A DNA stretch of 64,000 bases from Roseiarcus sp963784805 (lineage in GTDB: Bacteria; Pseudomonadota; Alphaproteobacteria; Rhizobiales; Beijerinckiaceae), in contig CAWASR010000019.1 of the NCBI GenBank assembly GCA_963784805.1, forward strand, positions 314,054 to 378,053, read 5' to 3'. The notes under the pieces were generated by a model, which ran no database searches, had not been told where the DNA came from, and was given only the letters and a program-made list of their open reading frames with translations. Positions 1-7,803 of the stretch are shown one piece after another; the stretch's first letter is position 1, and the number at the start of each line of letters is the position of its first letter. A program made the position numbers and the translations under genes.

Positions 1-328
1 AAGGCGAACTCCATCACCTCAACGTTGTCAAAATGCGTTCGGGCAGGCCCATTGTCAATAGCCGGGTCGGAAGGCCAGATCGGCTCAAAACCCATAGTTC
101 TCGCCGGTGTGGCTACGGCGCTCGACCGAGCATTGGCGATCGATTCTTCGGCGTTGCCGATCGTCCCGGTCAATGCTCGGATCGCGTCGATTGTCTCGGA
201 AATGACGGGCGACGAGCGGCGTCGTCGTTGAAGTGACGAAGAGCGGGCGCGGATATTGGCGGCGATAGAGGAGCCTGGGGCCGTGCTCGCCGAGGCGGCG
301 CGACGCGCGGATGTTTGCACCACCCTTG
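1..328. other. Left-edge region without a supported gene
   Basis: This stretch lies downstream of the ATPase gamma gene. Short open frames exist on both strands, but none has a recognisable motif, a convincing ribosome binding site or family-like composition. I see no tRNA, inverted repeat or clear terminator here. Confidence 0.4.
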
Positions 329-1225
329 TCAGCTACGCATGTCGCCCGTGATAGCTTCATAGCCTGAAATGATGTCAAGAAGTTCCGAAGTGATCACGTC
401 CTGCCGCCTCAGTCGATGAGCCACATGCAGATCGTCGATTTTTTCGGCAATGCTTCGATCAGCCGCCTGCATGGCGGCGAGACGCTCGGCGTGCTCGGCT
501 GTCCGGGACTGGATGACCGCAGTGAAGACGCGGGCAAAGAGAAGCTGGCGGATCAGTCGACTGAATAGCGCCTCCGGTGGTCCGATGGGAACCGGCAGGC
601 GGCGCGACGACCAGGCGCGCGCACGCAATGCGGCGAGCCAGGCAGGATCGATCGGCAGGAGGCGTACCCGAACGGGCGTCGGGCCGCCCCGCTCGCCCGG
701 ACGATGGTGAAACATTACGAGCCGGACCACACCTTCACTCTCTCGCCAGTGGTCGAGGCGGGTCAGCACAGTGCTGACCGTGTGCGCGAGCGTTTCCACC
801 GTCGCAGGCGCCTCTTCGTGGGCGGCCGGCGGTTCTGCCTCGGCGCGCCAGCTGGCGTCGGCGCGGGCCCCGATCGTGAGGACGAGCCGCTTGCCAGCGT
901 CATCGTCGGTCGCTGCGAGACTTTCCAGGGCGAAGGCCACGAGCCGATCGTTGAAGGCGCCGCAGAGGCCGATCTCTGAGCCGACCAGCACCACGGCTGT
1001 GCGCCCGTCCGTCGGAAGATGCGCCTCGGCGCTGGCGCCATCGAAGGCGCGCAGCGTGACCTGAAGGCCCAGTTCCACCGTATCCAGATACCGTGACATC
1101 GCCTCTTCGGCCAGCTGATGACGGCGGATGGCGACCGCCGAGATCGTCTTCATGGTGCGGACGACCGATTGCAAATCCTCAGCGACCTCAATGTGGCGCG
1201 AAAGATCCTCGAGGGTCGCCATCAT
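329..1225 (-). CDS. atpG: N-type F-ATPase subunit gamma
   Basis: This is the central-stalk subunit that couples c-ring rotation to catalysis in the alpha3beta3 head. The 298-residue protein begins with the usual long N-terminal helix (start MMATLEDLSRHIEVAEDL, with VVRTMKTISAV soon after) and ends with the C-terminal helix DIISGYEAITGD. Sequence is divergent from housekeeping gamma, as expected for N-ATPases. Two ATG codons are adjacent at the start; the first is used here. It overlaps the end of atpA by four bases and is the last gene of the operon. Identity rests on both helices and the fixed operon position. Confidence 0.9.
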   Translation of the reverse strand: MMATLEDLSRHIEVAEDLQSVVRTMKTISAVAIRRHQLAEEAMSRYLDTVELGLQVTLRAFDGASAEAHLPTDGRTAVVLVGSEIGLCGAFNDRLVAFALESLAATDDDAGKRLVLTIGARADASWRAEAEPPAAHEEAPATVETLAHTVSTVLTRLDHWRESEGVVRLVMFHHRPGERGGPTPVRVRLLPIDPAWLAALRARAWSSRRLPVPIGPPEALFSRLIRQLLFARVFTAVIQSRTAEHAERLAAMQAADRSIAEKIDDLHVAHRLRRQDVITSELLDIISGYEAITGDMRS

Positions 1226-2721
1226 TCCGCCTCGCGGAGCGCTGCGCGGGCAGCGCGCAACATCGCCTCGCGCCGCTCACCCTCGAGAGACGCACCTTGT
1301 TCGATGTCTCGTGCTTCCGGCGTTGAGTCCACCGCCTCGACAACCGCAGCGGCCGCGCTGGCCATCCTCTCAAGGGGGATGGCGTCGAACAGGCCCTCCG
1401 CCACCGCGAGCAAGAGCGCAATCTGACGTGCGACAGAGATCGGCGTCGCCTCATTCTGCTTGAGCGCCTCGCGAACGCGTCGGCCTCGTTCCAGCTGGGC
1501 GCGCGTATCTTCGTCAAGTTTGGCGCCGAAGCGGGCGAAGGCTTCGAGTTCCTCAAACTGGGCATAGGCGAGCTTCAACGGCCCCGCCACCGCGCGGAAG
1601 GCTGGAAGCTGCGCCTTGCCTCCGACGCGGGAAACCGAACGACCGACATCGACCGCTGGCAGCTGCCGAAGCCGGAAAAGGGTCGGTGAGAGATAGATCT
1701 GCCCGTCGGTGATGGAAATGAGGTTGGTTGGGATATAGGCCGACAGGTTCTGCGCCTGTGTCTCGACGATAGGCAGGGCAGTCAGCGAACCGCCGCGCTC
1801 ACTTTCGCGCAACTGCGTCGCCCGCTCCAGCAGGCGGGCGTGGATATAGAATATGTCGCCTGGGTAAGCCTCGCGCCCCGGAGGGCGGCGCAGGAGGAGC
1901 GATAGCTCCCGATAGGCCCTGGCGTGACGGGTGAGATCGTCATAGACGATCAACGCGTCGCGGCCGGCGCGCATGAAGCGCTCGGCGATTGTCGTCGCCG
2001 CGTAGGGGGCGATGTACTGCAGACCCGGCGGCTCCTCGGCGCCCGCCACCACCACGACGCAATTTTCCATGACGCCGCTTGCGCGCAGGCGGGCAATCAC
2101 GCGCGCCACCGCGTCGCCGCGCTGCCCGATGGCGCAATAGACTGAGATCACGCCAGTCCCCGCCTGGTTCAGGATCGTATCGAGGGCCACCGCGGTCTTC
2201 CCCGTCTGCCGGTCGCCGACGATCAGTTCACGCTGGCCCCGTCCGATAGGGACCAGCGCATCCACGGCCTTGATTCCGGTCTGTAGTGGACGCGCAACCG
2301 GTGCGCGCTCCATGATGGCGGGGGCTGGCTGATCCACAGGTTCCGATCGGTCGGCGGCCACGGGACCAGAGTTGTCGAGTGGCAGACCGAGCGGATTAAT
2401 CACTCGGCCAAGCAGCGCTTCTCCTGTCGGCACCGACGCCACGCGCCGCGTCCGCCGCGCGTGGTCACCCGGGCGCAGCCCTGTCGGGTCATGAAGCAGG
2501 ACTATCCCGGCTCGCCCCGGCTCCAGGTCGAGCGCCAAGCCCGTCGCTCCACCCTCGAAGGCAATAACCTCGTCCGATGTCGCTTCGGTGAAGCCCTCCA
2601 CCCCCACCACCCCGCGCAGCACGCGGCTCACCGTACCCCTTTCCTCGGAGGACAGGCGCGGCGCACGAGTGACCTCTTTCTCGATCTCGTCGAAGAGCGT
2701 CTCAGCAAGCTCCTTCAGCAT
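1222..2721 (-). CDS. atpA: N-type F-ATPase subunit alpha
   Basis: Non-catalytic nucleotide-binding head subunit, about 499 residues, the normal family length. The Walker A motif GDRQTGKT lies near residue 170, preceded by the family signature GIKAVDALVPIGRGQRELI. Further conserved blocks include VYCAIGQRGDAVARV and the nucleotide-pocket region DDLTRHARAYRELSLLLRRP. The ATG at 2719-2721 overlaps the atpF stop as TGATG; a GTG one codon upstream is an alternative start. It is translationally coupled to atpF before and atpG after. Confidence 0.96.
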   Translation of the reverse strand: MLKELAETLFDEIEKEVTRAPRLSSEERGTVSRVLRGVVGVEGFTEATSDEVIAFEGGATGLALDLEPGRAGIVLLHDPTGLRPGDHARRTRRVASVPTGEALLGRVINPLGLPLDNSGPVAADRSEPVDQPAPAIMERAPVARPLQTGIKAVDALVPIGRGQRELIVGDRQTGKTAVALDTILNQAGTGVISVYCAIGQRGDAVARVIARLRASGVMENCVVVVAGAEEPPGLQYIAPYAATTIAERFMRAGRDALIVYDDLTRHARAYRELSLLLRRPPGREAYPGDIFYIHARLLERATQLRESERGGSLTALPIVETQAQNLSAYIPTNLISITDGQIYLSPTLFRLRQLPAVDVGRSVSRVGGKAQLPAFRAVAGPLKLAYAQFEELEAFARFGAKLDEDTRAQLERGRRVREALKQNEATPISVARQIALLLAVAEGLFDAIPLERMASAAAAVVEAVDSTPEARDIEQGASLEGERREAMLRAARAALREAE

Positions 2722-3497
2722 CACGCATTGCCCACCGGGTCGGCGCGGACATCGAGCAGGCGAGCCACGTCGGCCTCAAGAGCATCGAGATGTTCGCCGA
2801 GCGTCCAGCCGACGTGGCGGGAGCCGACCGCGAGCACAACTCCGCATTCCAGGTCCGGCTCCTCGCGAAAATCGATGCTCGCCTCACGTTCCAATACGCC
2901 TCCGACTGCTTCGGCGACCAACGCCCGCGCTGCGGGTGAGAGCGGGAAGGAGGACCGGATCGACAGCGCCTCTCCGCGCCCGGCAGCGGACCTCAGATGT
3001 TTCTTCTCATCGCGGTCGAGGGCGGCGATGCGGCGGGCGAACACGTGGGCAATCCGATCCACCAAGTCTTCATCGGCCATCTCCGCCAGCGCCCGGCGGG
3101 CGAGCGTAAGGAATGCCTCGCCAGCGCGGCGGCGCAGCCTGTCGAGAAAGGCGGCCTTCTCGTCCTCCAGTTGCGCCTGCCAAACAGCCCGGCGCTCGGC
3201 AACTTTGCCACGGACTTTCTCGGTCATTTCGGCGCGCAGGGCCTCGGCTTCCTCCTCCGCAGCCGCGAGGCGGGCGTGTCGCTCATTCTCCAACACCTTG
3301 AGCGCATGACGGTGCGCCTCAGCTTCGGCTTCAGCGGTCTCTCTCGCGGATTCGGCCTCGCGGAGGCTGCGGTTTACCTCCTCCGCCCGCTCCTTCAGCG
3401 CGCGCGTCAGAGGGCGGTACAGCACCCGTTGGAGCAGCCAGACCAGAACCAGAAAGTTCACGATCTGGGCGGCGACTGTCACCCAGTCGATCTGCAC
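2721..3497 (-). CDS. atpF: N-type F-ATPase subunit b with delta-like C-terminal domain
   Basis: Peripheral-stalk subunit. Residues 1-30 form the membrane anchor (IVNFLVLVWLLQRVLYRPL), and residues 30-165 are a charged coiled coil. At 258 residues it is about 100 longer than ordinary b. Residues about 178-250 resemble the C-terminal half of the delta/OSCP subunit: an SSFPLSPAARALV segment, then DLECGVVLAVGSRHVGWTL and a final helix. The operon has no atpH, so I infer that this tail takes the place of delta. The start is GTG, three bases after atpE; the end overlaps atpA. Confidence 0.92.
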   Translation of the reverse strand: MQIDWVTVAAQIVNFLVLVWLLQRVLYRPLTRALKERAEEVNRSLREAESARETAEAEAEAHRHALKVLENERHARLAAAEEEAEALRAEMTEKVRGKVAERRAVWQAQLEDEKAAFLDRLRRRAGEAFLTLARRALAEMADEDLVDRIAHVFARRIAALDRDEKKHLRSAAGRGEALSIRSSFPLSPAARALVAEAVGGVLEREASIDFREEPDLECGVVLAVGSRHVGWTLGEHLDALEADVARLLDVRADPVGNA

Positions 3498-3500
3498 CGG

Positions 3501-3791
3501 TCAGCTCCCCGTGGTCCGCGACGCGGCCTCGATCGCCCAGTCCCAGAACGGGTTGGCAAAGAGCAGGATCATGGCGACGACGAAGCAGTAGATCGCGGTC
3601 GACTCGATCATTGCCAGGCTGACAAACAGCGTCCGCGTAATGGTGTTCGCCTCATCTGGCTGCTGGGCGATGGCCTGCAGCGCTTGTGCGGCCGTGCGAG
3701 CCTCGCCCAGTGCCGGGCCGATTGAACCGAGCGCGATCGTCAGGCCGGCGGTCACGATCGAAACTGCGGCGATAACGGTTAGAGCGTCCAT
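3501..3791 (-). CDS. atpE: N-type F-ATPase subunit c (rotor ring)
   Basis: This 96-residue hairpin of two membrane helices forms the ion-carrying ring. The loop RQP-type motif reads AQQPDE (about 42-47). Helix 2 carries the ion-binding run IESTAIY, giving Glu63, Ser64, Thr65 and Tyr68, as in Na+-type c subunits. Helix 1 has Glu30 where Ilyobacter has Gln32, so each hairpin holds two carboxylates. N-ATPases were first predicted to be Na+ pumps, but paired glutamates also fit proton use; the sequence alone does not decide. The ATG directly follows the atpB stop codon, with a purine-rich site upstream. Confidence 0.95.
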   Translation of the reverse strand: MDALTVIAAVSIVTAGLTIALGSIGPALGEARTAAQALQAIAQQPDEANTITRTLFVSLAMIESTAIYCFVVAMILLFANPFWDWAIEAASRTTGS

Positions 3792-4544
3792 TCAGGTATT
3801 CCTTTCCTTGGAGGCGTCGTGAGCGCCGGCGCCCTTATCCGGGGTCCGGCTCTCAGCGGCGCCGGCTTCCTGCCCGCTCGCGGAGACGATGTAGACCATG
3901 GCGAGAACGGCAAAGATGTAGGCTTGGATCACGCCCGTCAGAAGACCGAGCAGCTGAAGCAAAATCGGAAAGAAGAACGGCGCTACCGAGAGCAGAATCG
4001 CGGCCACCACCATGCCGCTCATCACGTTGCCATAGAGACGGACAGCGAGGGCGATGGTGCGCGAGATTTCACCGATCACGTTGAACGGCGCCATCAGCGG
4101 CGTTGGCCGAATGTAGCGGCGCAGATAGTTGAACAGCCCGTTTTCGGCAATCCCATACACAGGAACTGCGACCAGGACGCAGAGAGCGAGCGCAACGGCG
4201 GTGGAGAGCGAGCCCGTCGGCGACATGAAGCCGGGAACAACGCCCAGAACGTTCGATAAGAGCGTGAACAGGAAAAGCGTGCCTACGAAGGGCAGATAAC
4301 GCGCCGGATCACCGCCACCGATAGCGCGGATCTGGTTGCGGATCATTTCAATCAACAGTTCCACCGCCAGCCTCCAGCGCGAGGTCGGCGTGGCGGGGCC
4401 AATCCCGAGCGTCGCGATGCGTCCAGCGATGACCAGGATCGCCATCACGATCCATGTGTTGACGATCGTCGCCGAGACAGACAGATCGCCGAGCGGGCCG
4501 CCAGGCAGCACGAACAGGATCCTGCTGTCCGGGGTTATCTCCAT
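3792..4544 (-). CDS. atpB: N-type F-ATPase subunit a
   Basis: Membrane stator half-channel subunit, 250 residues with five to six membrane helices. The essential arginine is visible in ALAVRLYGNVMSG, in the fourth-helix family motif. The preceding SNVLGVVPGF and following QAYIFAVLAMVYI blocks are also typical of subunit a. I chose the ATG at 4544 (MEITPDSRILF) because GAGGTGAG lies just upstream; a longer reading frame adds an unconserved tail. It sits between atpR and atpE in the usual N-ATPase order. Confidence 0.95.
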   Translation of the reverse strand: MEITPDSRILFVLPGGPLGDLSVSATIVNTWIVMAILVIAGRIATLGIGPATPTSRWRLAVELLIEMIRNQIRAIGGGDPARYLPFVGTLFLFTLLSNVLGVVPGFMSPTGSLSTAVALALCVLVAVPVYGIAENGLFNYLRRYIRPTPLMAPFNVIGEISRTIALAVRLYGNVMSGMVVAAILLSVAPFFFPILLQLLGLLTGVIQAYIFAVLAMVYIVSASGQEAGAAESRTPDKGAGAHDASKERNT

Positions 4545-4548
4545 GTTC

Positions 4549-4836
4549 TCACCTCGCTCTGCTCCGAATGCGCCGCAGCCCCAGTGTTCTAGCCAGCGCA
4601 AAGCCGCAAAGCGCAGCGATCAGGGCCAGACCCGGCTGCATCGTCACCCACGCAACGGCTGCAAAGCCCGCCAGCACGACAGCCAATCGCAGTGCAGCCC
4701 CAGCGAGCAGAGCGCCTGTGTCGGCCGTTGCGCCGAGCCGCGCCGAAGCGCGCCGGAGCCACAGCAAATGCAGCGCGCCAAGCGCCAGCCCGGCGAGAAG
4801 CCCCAACAAGAGATCGCCGGTCGTTCCTGCGGTCAC
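4549..4836 (-). CDS. atpR: N-ATPase accessory membrane protein AtpR
   Basis: Small hydrophobic protein of about 95 residues with three predicted membrane segments (DLLLGLLAGLALGALHLLWL, a middle alanine-rich helix, and LALIAALCGFALARTL). AtpR is found only in N-ATPase operons, between atpQ and atpB, and is thought to help c-ring assembly. Identification rests mainly on this position and topology. I take GTG at 4836 as the start because it overlaps the atpQ stop as GTGA, the junction style used across this operon. Confidence 0.8.
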   Translation of the reverse strand: MTAGTTGDLLLGLLAGLALGALHLLWLRRASARLGATADTGALLAGAALRLAVVLAGFAAVAWVTMQPGLALIAALCGFALARTLGLRRIRSRAR

Positions 4837-5141
4837 CGGGCGTCTCCGCCGCCATTGCCTCGGCCCCCGGCCCGCTGCACCCACCACCAGGCATTCAGGC
4901 AGCCAAGCGCCACGCCAGCCACGAGCCCCGTTATCGTCCACGAGGGGCCGCCGGGGTAGCGCACATCCAGCCAGTGCCCCAGCGCCACTCCCCCCAGGGT
5001 CGGGACCGCCACCGCCCATCCCACCAGCCCGAACATGCCGAACCCGAACCAGACGGTATGCCGGCCCTGCTGGCGCGCCCGGTCTCGCCGCTCGGCCTTG
5101 CGGCCGATGGCCTCTTCCAGTTCGTCGTCTGGACCGCTCAT
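4833..5141 (-). CDS. atpQ: N-ATPase accessory protein AtpQ (AtpI/AtpZ-like)
   Basis: This 102-residue protein has a charged N-terminus (about 1-28) and two membrane helices (about 30-55 and 67-88). The region VGWAVAVPTLGGVALGHWLD fits the AtpI/AtpZ-like small F-ATPase proteins; the Q form is the one found in N-ATPase operons. AtpI relatives have been linked to c-ring assembly and divalent-ion handling. The gene overlaps atpC and atpR by four bases each, so it is co-translated with the ATPase subunits. Confidence 0.8.
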   Translation of the reverse strand: MSGPDDELEEAIGRKAERRDRARQQGRHTVWFGFGMFGLVGWAVAVPTLGGVALGHWLDVRYPGGPSWTITGLVAGVALGCLNAWWWVQRAGGRGNGGGDAR

Positions 5142-5542
5142 CGCTCGATCTCCAGGACGCGCCGGATTGCCCCGGCCTCGAGCCGGGCGAGCGCGGTGCG
5201 CGCCGCGCGTTCATGTTCGTCCAGGCCAAGGAAACGCTGCGCGACCTGCGCCCGCAGCGAAGAGAGATCAGCGCTCTCGAAGGCGTCGAGGACCGAGACG
5301 CGGACCTCCGCGCCGCGTTTGATCAGCACGCCCTCGTCGATGCCTAAAAACCGCTCCTCCCCGGCAGTCGTGACATATACGAACAAGCCGGGGGGCAGCG
5401 CCGCAGCGAGGTCGATGTGACGAGGCAGAAGGGCGAAGAAGCCCTCCGCCCCCTCGGCCACCACCTTTGCCGCCGCGACGTCTACGAGCAACGCGGTCGG
5501 CGTGAAAACCTCCAGGCGCATGTGCTCCAACGGCCCGCTCAT
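5138..5542 (-). CDS. atpC: N-type F-ATPase subunit epsilon
   Basis: Central-stalk subunit of 134 residues. The N-terminal beta-sandwich is recognisable from LEVFTPTALLVDV, EGAEGFFALLPRHIDLAAAL and the FLGIDEGVLIKRGAEVRVSV strand region. A helical tail follows from about residue 90. Such tails inhibit ATP hydrolysis in some F-ATPases, but nothing here shows that directly. Four-base overlaps with atpD and atpQ place it second in the operon. Confidence 0.92.
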   Translation of the reverse strand: MSGPLEHMRLEVFTPTALLVDVAAAKVVAEGAEGFFALLPRHIDLAAALPPGLFVYVTTAGEERFLGIDEGVLIKRGAEVRVSVLDAFESADLSSLRAQVAQRFLGLDEHERAARTALARLEAGAIRRVLEIER

Positions 5543-6966
5543 TCCTCGGACCTCTCGGCTTCGCTGATCGCGCCGATCATGTAGAGATCCCGCTCCGGCC
5601 GATCGTTGAACTCGCCCGACAGGATCAGCGCGCAGCCCTTGATCGTCTCCTCCAGGCTGACTCTACGGCCCGGCGCGTTGGTGAACTGCTCGGTGGCATG
5701 GAAAGGCTGGGTCAGGAACCGCTCCAGCCGCCGCGCCACCGCCACCGTTCGGCGATCCTCGATCGAAAGCTGCTCGAGGCCCAGCATGGCGATCACGTCC
5801 TTGAGGCTCTCGTACTCCGCCAGCGTGCGGCGCACGTCACCGGCGACGCGTTCATGCCGGGCGCTCGCAACGCCGGGGGTGAGCATCTTCGATGCGGATT
5901 CCAGCGGGTCGAGGGCCGGGTAGAGTCCCTGCGCAGCCCGCTTGCGCGACAGCACGATCGACGCGGAAAGATGGCCGAAGACATGCGTCGCAGCAGGGTC
6001 GGTGAAGTCGTCCGCCGGCACGTAGACCGCCTGAATCGAGGTCATGGCCCCCGAAGGGGTCGAGCAGATCCGCTCCTCCAGTTCTGCAATCTCGGTGGCG
6101 AGCGAGGGCTGGTAGCCAACCCGCGACGGGATCTGACCCAGGAGGCCCGAGACCTCCGCCCCCGCCTGAACGAAGCGATAGATATTGTCGATCAGCACCA
6201 GTACGTCGGTATTGAGCTCGTCGCGAAAATGTTCGGCAATCGTCATGGCGGCGTGACCGACGCGAAAACGCACGGCGGGGCGTTCGTTCATCTGACCGAA
6301 AACCATGATGGTGTTCGCCAGAACCCCGGCCTCGTCCATTTCGCGGTAGAACTCCTCCGCTTCGCGCGAGCGTTCACCTATGCCGCAGAACAGGCTCACG
6401 CCCTGGTAGACCCCCGACATGTTGTAGATCATCTCGGCGATGAGCACGGTCTTGCCGACGCCTGCGCCGCCAAAGAGCCCGGCCTTGCCGCCTCGCTCGA
6501 TCGGACAGAGCAGGTCGATCGCCTTGATGCCTGTCTCGAAGATCTCCGACTTCGTCCGTCGCTCACTCAGGGGCGGCGGGGAATTTTGGATCGAGCGGCG
6601 CGGCGCGTCCGTCAGTGGCGGGCCGCCATCGATGGGCTCGCCGAAGAGGTTCAGCATCCGGCCGAGCGTCGGCGGTCCCACGGGCATCTCAATGCCGCCG
6701 CCAGTGGGGCGCAGCCGGGCGCCGAGCGCCACCGGCCGCCCGGCAGACAGAACGAGTTCCCGCGCCAGTCCCCGGCCGGGCAGAGTTGCGATCTCGATCC
6801 GCAACTTGGGGTCGTCGATTCCGACATAGAGATCCCGGGCCTTGGGCGCCTGGCCTGCGACGCGCAGCTCAACCACCTGACCTGAAACGCGGACGATGCG
6901 TGCTGAGGGAGCCTCAGTCTCGCCAGCGACGGCCGAGAGTTCCGCCGTGTCCGCCATGCTCGTCAT
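5539..6966 (-). CDS. atpD: N-type F-ATPase subunit beta (catalytic)
   Basis: Catalytic head subunit of 475 residues and the first gene of the operon. Walker A is GGAGVGKT at 166-173, followed by CGIGERSREAEEFY (about 194-207) with the catalytic glutamate of the GER motif. The Walker B region is DVLVLIDNIYRF, and the adenine-pocket segment includes GYQPSLATEIAELEERI. AAGGAAAGG lies just before the first ATG, so that start is preferred over the ATG three codons in. Gene order and the missing delta gene mark this as an N-ATPase, a type known to spread by horizontal transfer. Confidence 0.97.
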   Translation of the reverse strand: MTSMADTAELSAVAGETEAPSARIVRVSGQVVELRVAGQAPKARDLYVGIDDPKLRIEIATLPGRGLARELVLSAGRPVALGARLRPTGGGIEMPVGPPTLGRMLNLFGEPIDGGPPLTDAPRRSIQNSPPPLSERRTKSEIFETGIKAIDLLCPIERGGKAGLFGGAGVGKTVLIAEMIYNMSGVYQGVSLFCGIGERSREAEEFYREMDEAGVLANTIMVFGQMNERPAVRFRVGHAAMTIAEHFRDELNTDVLVLIDNIYRFVQAGAEVSGLLGQIPSRVGYQPSLATEIAELEERICSTPSGAMTSIQAVYVPADDFTDPAATHVFGHLSASIVLSRKRAAQGLYPALDPLESASKMLTPGVASARHERVAGDVRRTLAEYESLKDVIAMLGLEQLSIEDRRTVAVARRLERFLTQPFHATEQFTNAPGRRVSLEETIKGCALILSGEFNDRPERDLYMIGAISEAERSEE

Positions 6967-7239
6967 TGCCTTTCCTTCAGCATTCTTCGTTCAACCAGTT
7001 CCGGTGAAGGGGAATTGGCAATGGTCAGAGGCGCGAGACAGCTTCCGACCATGCACGTTTCCGTTTGAGCGCCATGGCGCGACAGCCGTTGGGCCGGGAA
7101 GATCTGCGCCAGTCCGCAGGGAAAACGCATCCTGCTTGATCCTGCCTCGGAAACCAAGGACGCCGATTTCGAAACAAGCGTCGCTATGGCCGCTCGGGAT
7201 GCCGAGGGCGCTCGGCTATGCGCATATGCCTCACGCGAT

Positions 7240-7636
7240 CACGCCCTATCGGAGTGTGCGCTGGCGGCGCGCAAGGCCATCGGGCGCGCGGGTGTGAGGC
7301 CATTGAGAACGGTCTCGCTGAAATGGACGATTCCAACCTCAAGGGACGGATTGTCGAGTTGAAGCGAATCCGTGACGCGGCGAGGGCGATGGCAATCGCA
7401 CGACGCCGGAGCTGCTGCGTCGGTTTGGGGTCGAGGCCCGCAAAAAGATCAGGGATCGGGAGGGCGGTCTCCGGCGCCATCGCCTCCAGGCGCTGGTGCA
7501 GCGGGTGGAGGTCGGAGCCGACGAAATTCGGATCAGGGGATCGAAGCCAAGGCTCCTCCAGACGCTCCTTGCGTCTGGAGGAAACTATGGAGTGGAAACG
7601 GCGACGCACCGCGTTCGCAGTTTCGTTCCCAATTGG
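7240..7636 (+). pseudogene. C-terminal remnant of a large serine recombinase
   Basis: Two adjacent frames together give the C-terminal end of a resolvase-type serine recombinase. The first gives AIENGLAEMDD and GRIVELKRIRDAAR. After a frame change near 7390 the second gives TPELLRRFGVEARKKIRD, LVQRVEVGADEIRIRG and KPRLLQTLLASGG, close to the usual C-terminal sequence of these enzymes. The catalytic domain is missing, so it cannot be active. The frame runs straight into the tRNA-Asn 3' end, as expected for an element integrated at that tRNA. It is probably debris of the element that brought in the ATPase operon. Confidence 0.7.
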
Positions 7637-7710
7637 CTCCCCGAGCAGGACTTCGAACCTGCGACCATTCGATTAACAGTCGAATGCTCTACCAGCTGAG
7701 CTATCGGGGA
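7634..7710 (-). tRNA. tRNA-Asn (anticodon GTT)
   Basis: Read on the minus strand, the gene starts with TCCCCGA and ends with TCGGGGA, a discriminator G and an encoded CCA. The D arm (GCTCAGCTGGTAGAGC), the anticodon loop CTGTTAA and the T loop GGTTCGAAGTCC are all intact. Its 3' end faces the serine-recombinase remnant and the ATPase operon, so it is a likely integration site. Confidence 0.97.
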
Positions 7711-7803
7711 TCGGCTCGGGCGCGGATATAGCAGAATTTCGGGCTATGAAAAGGGGCGCTTTTCGCGCTTGCGCCGGGTCCTGCAGTGGGCCACCCTTCT
7801 CGG

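Noticed and set aside
85..378. Possible minus-strand gene after atpG
   Set aside because: Arginine-rich with no motif, overlaps the end of atpG, and has no ribosome binding site.
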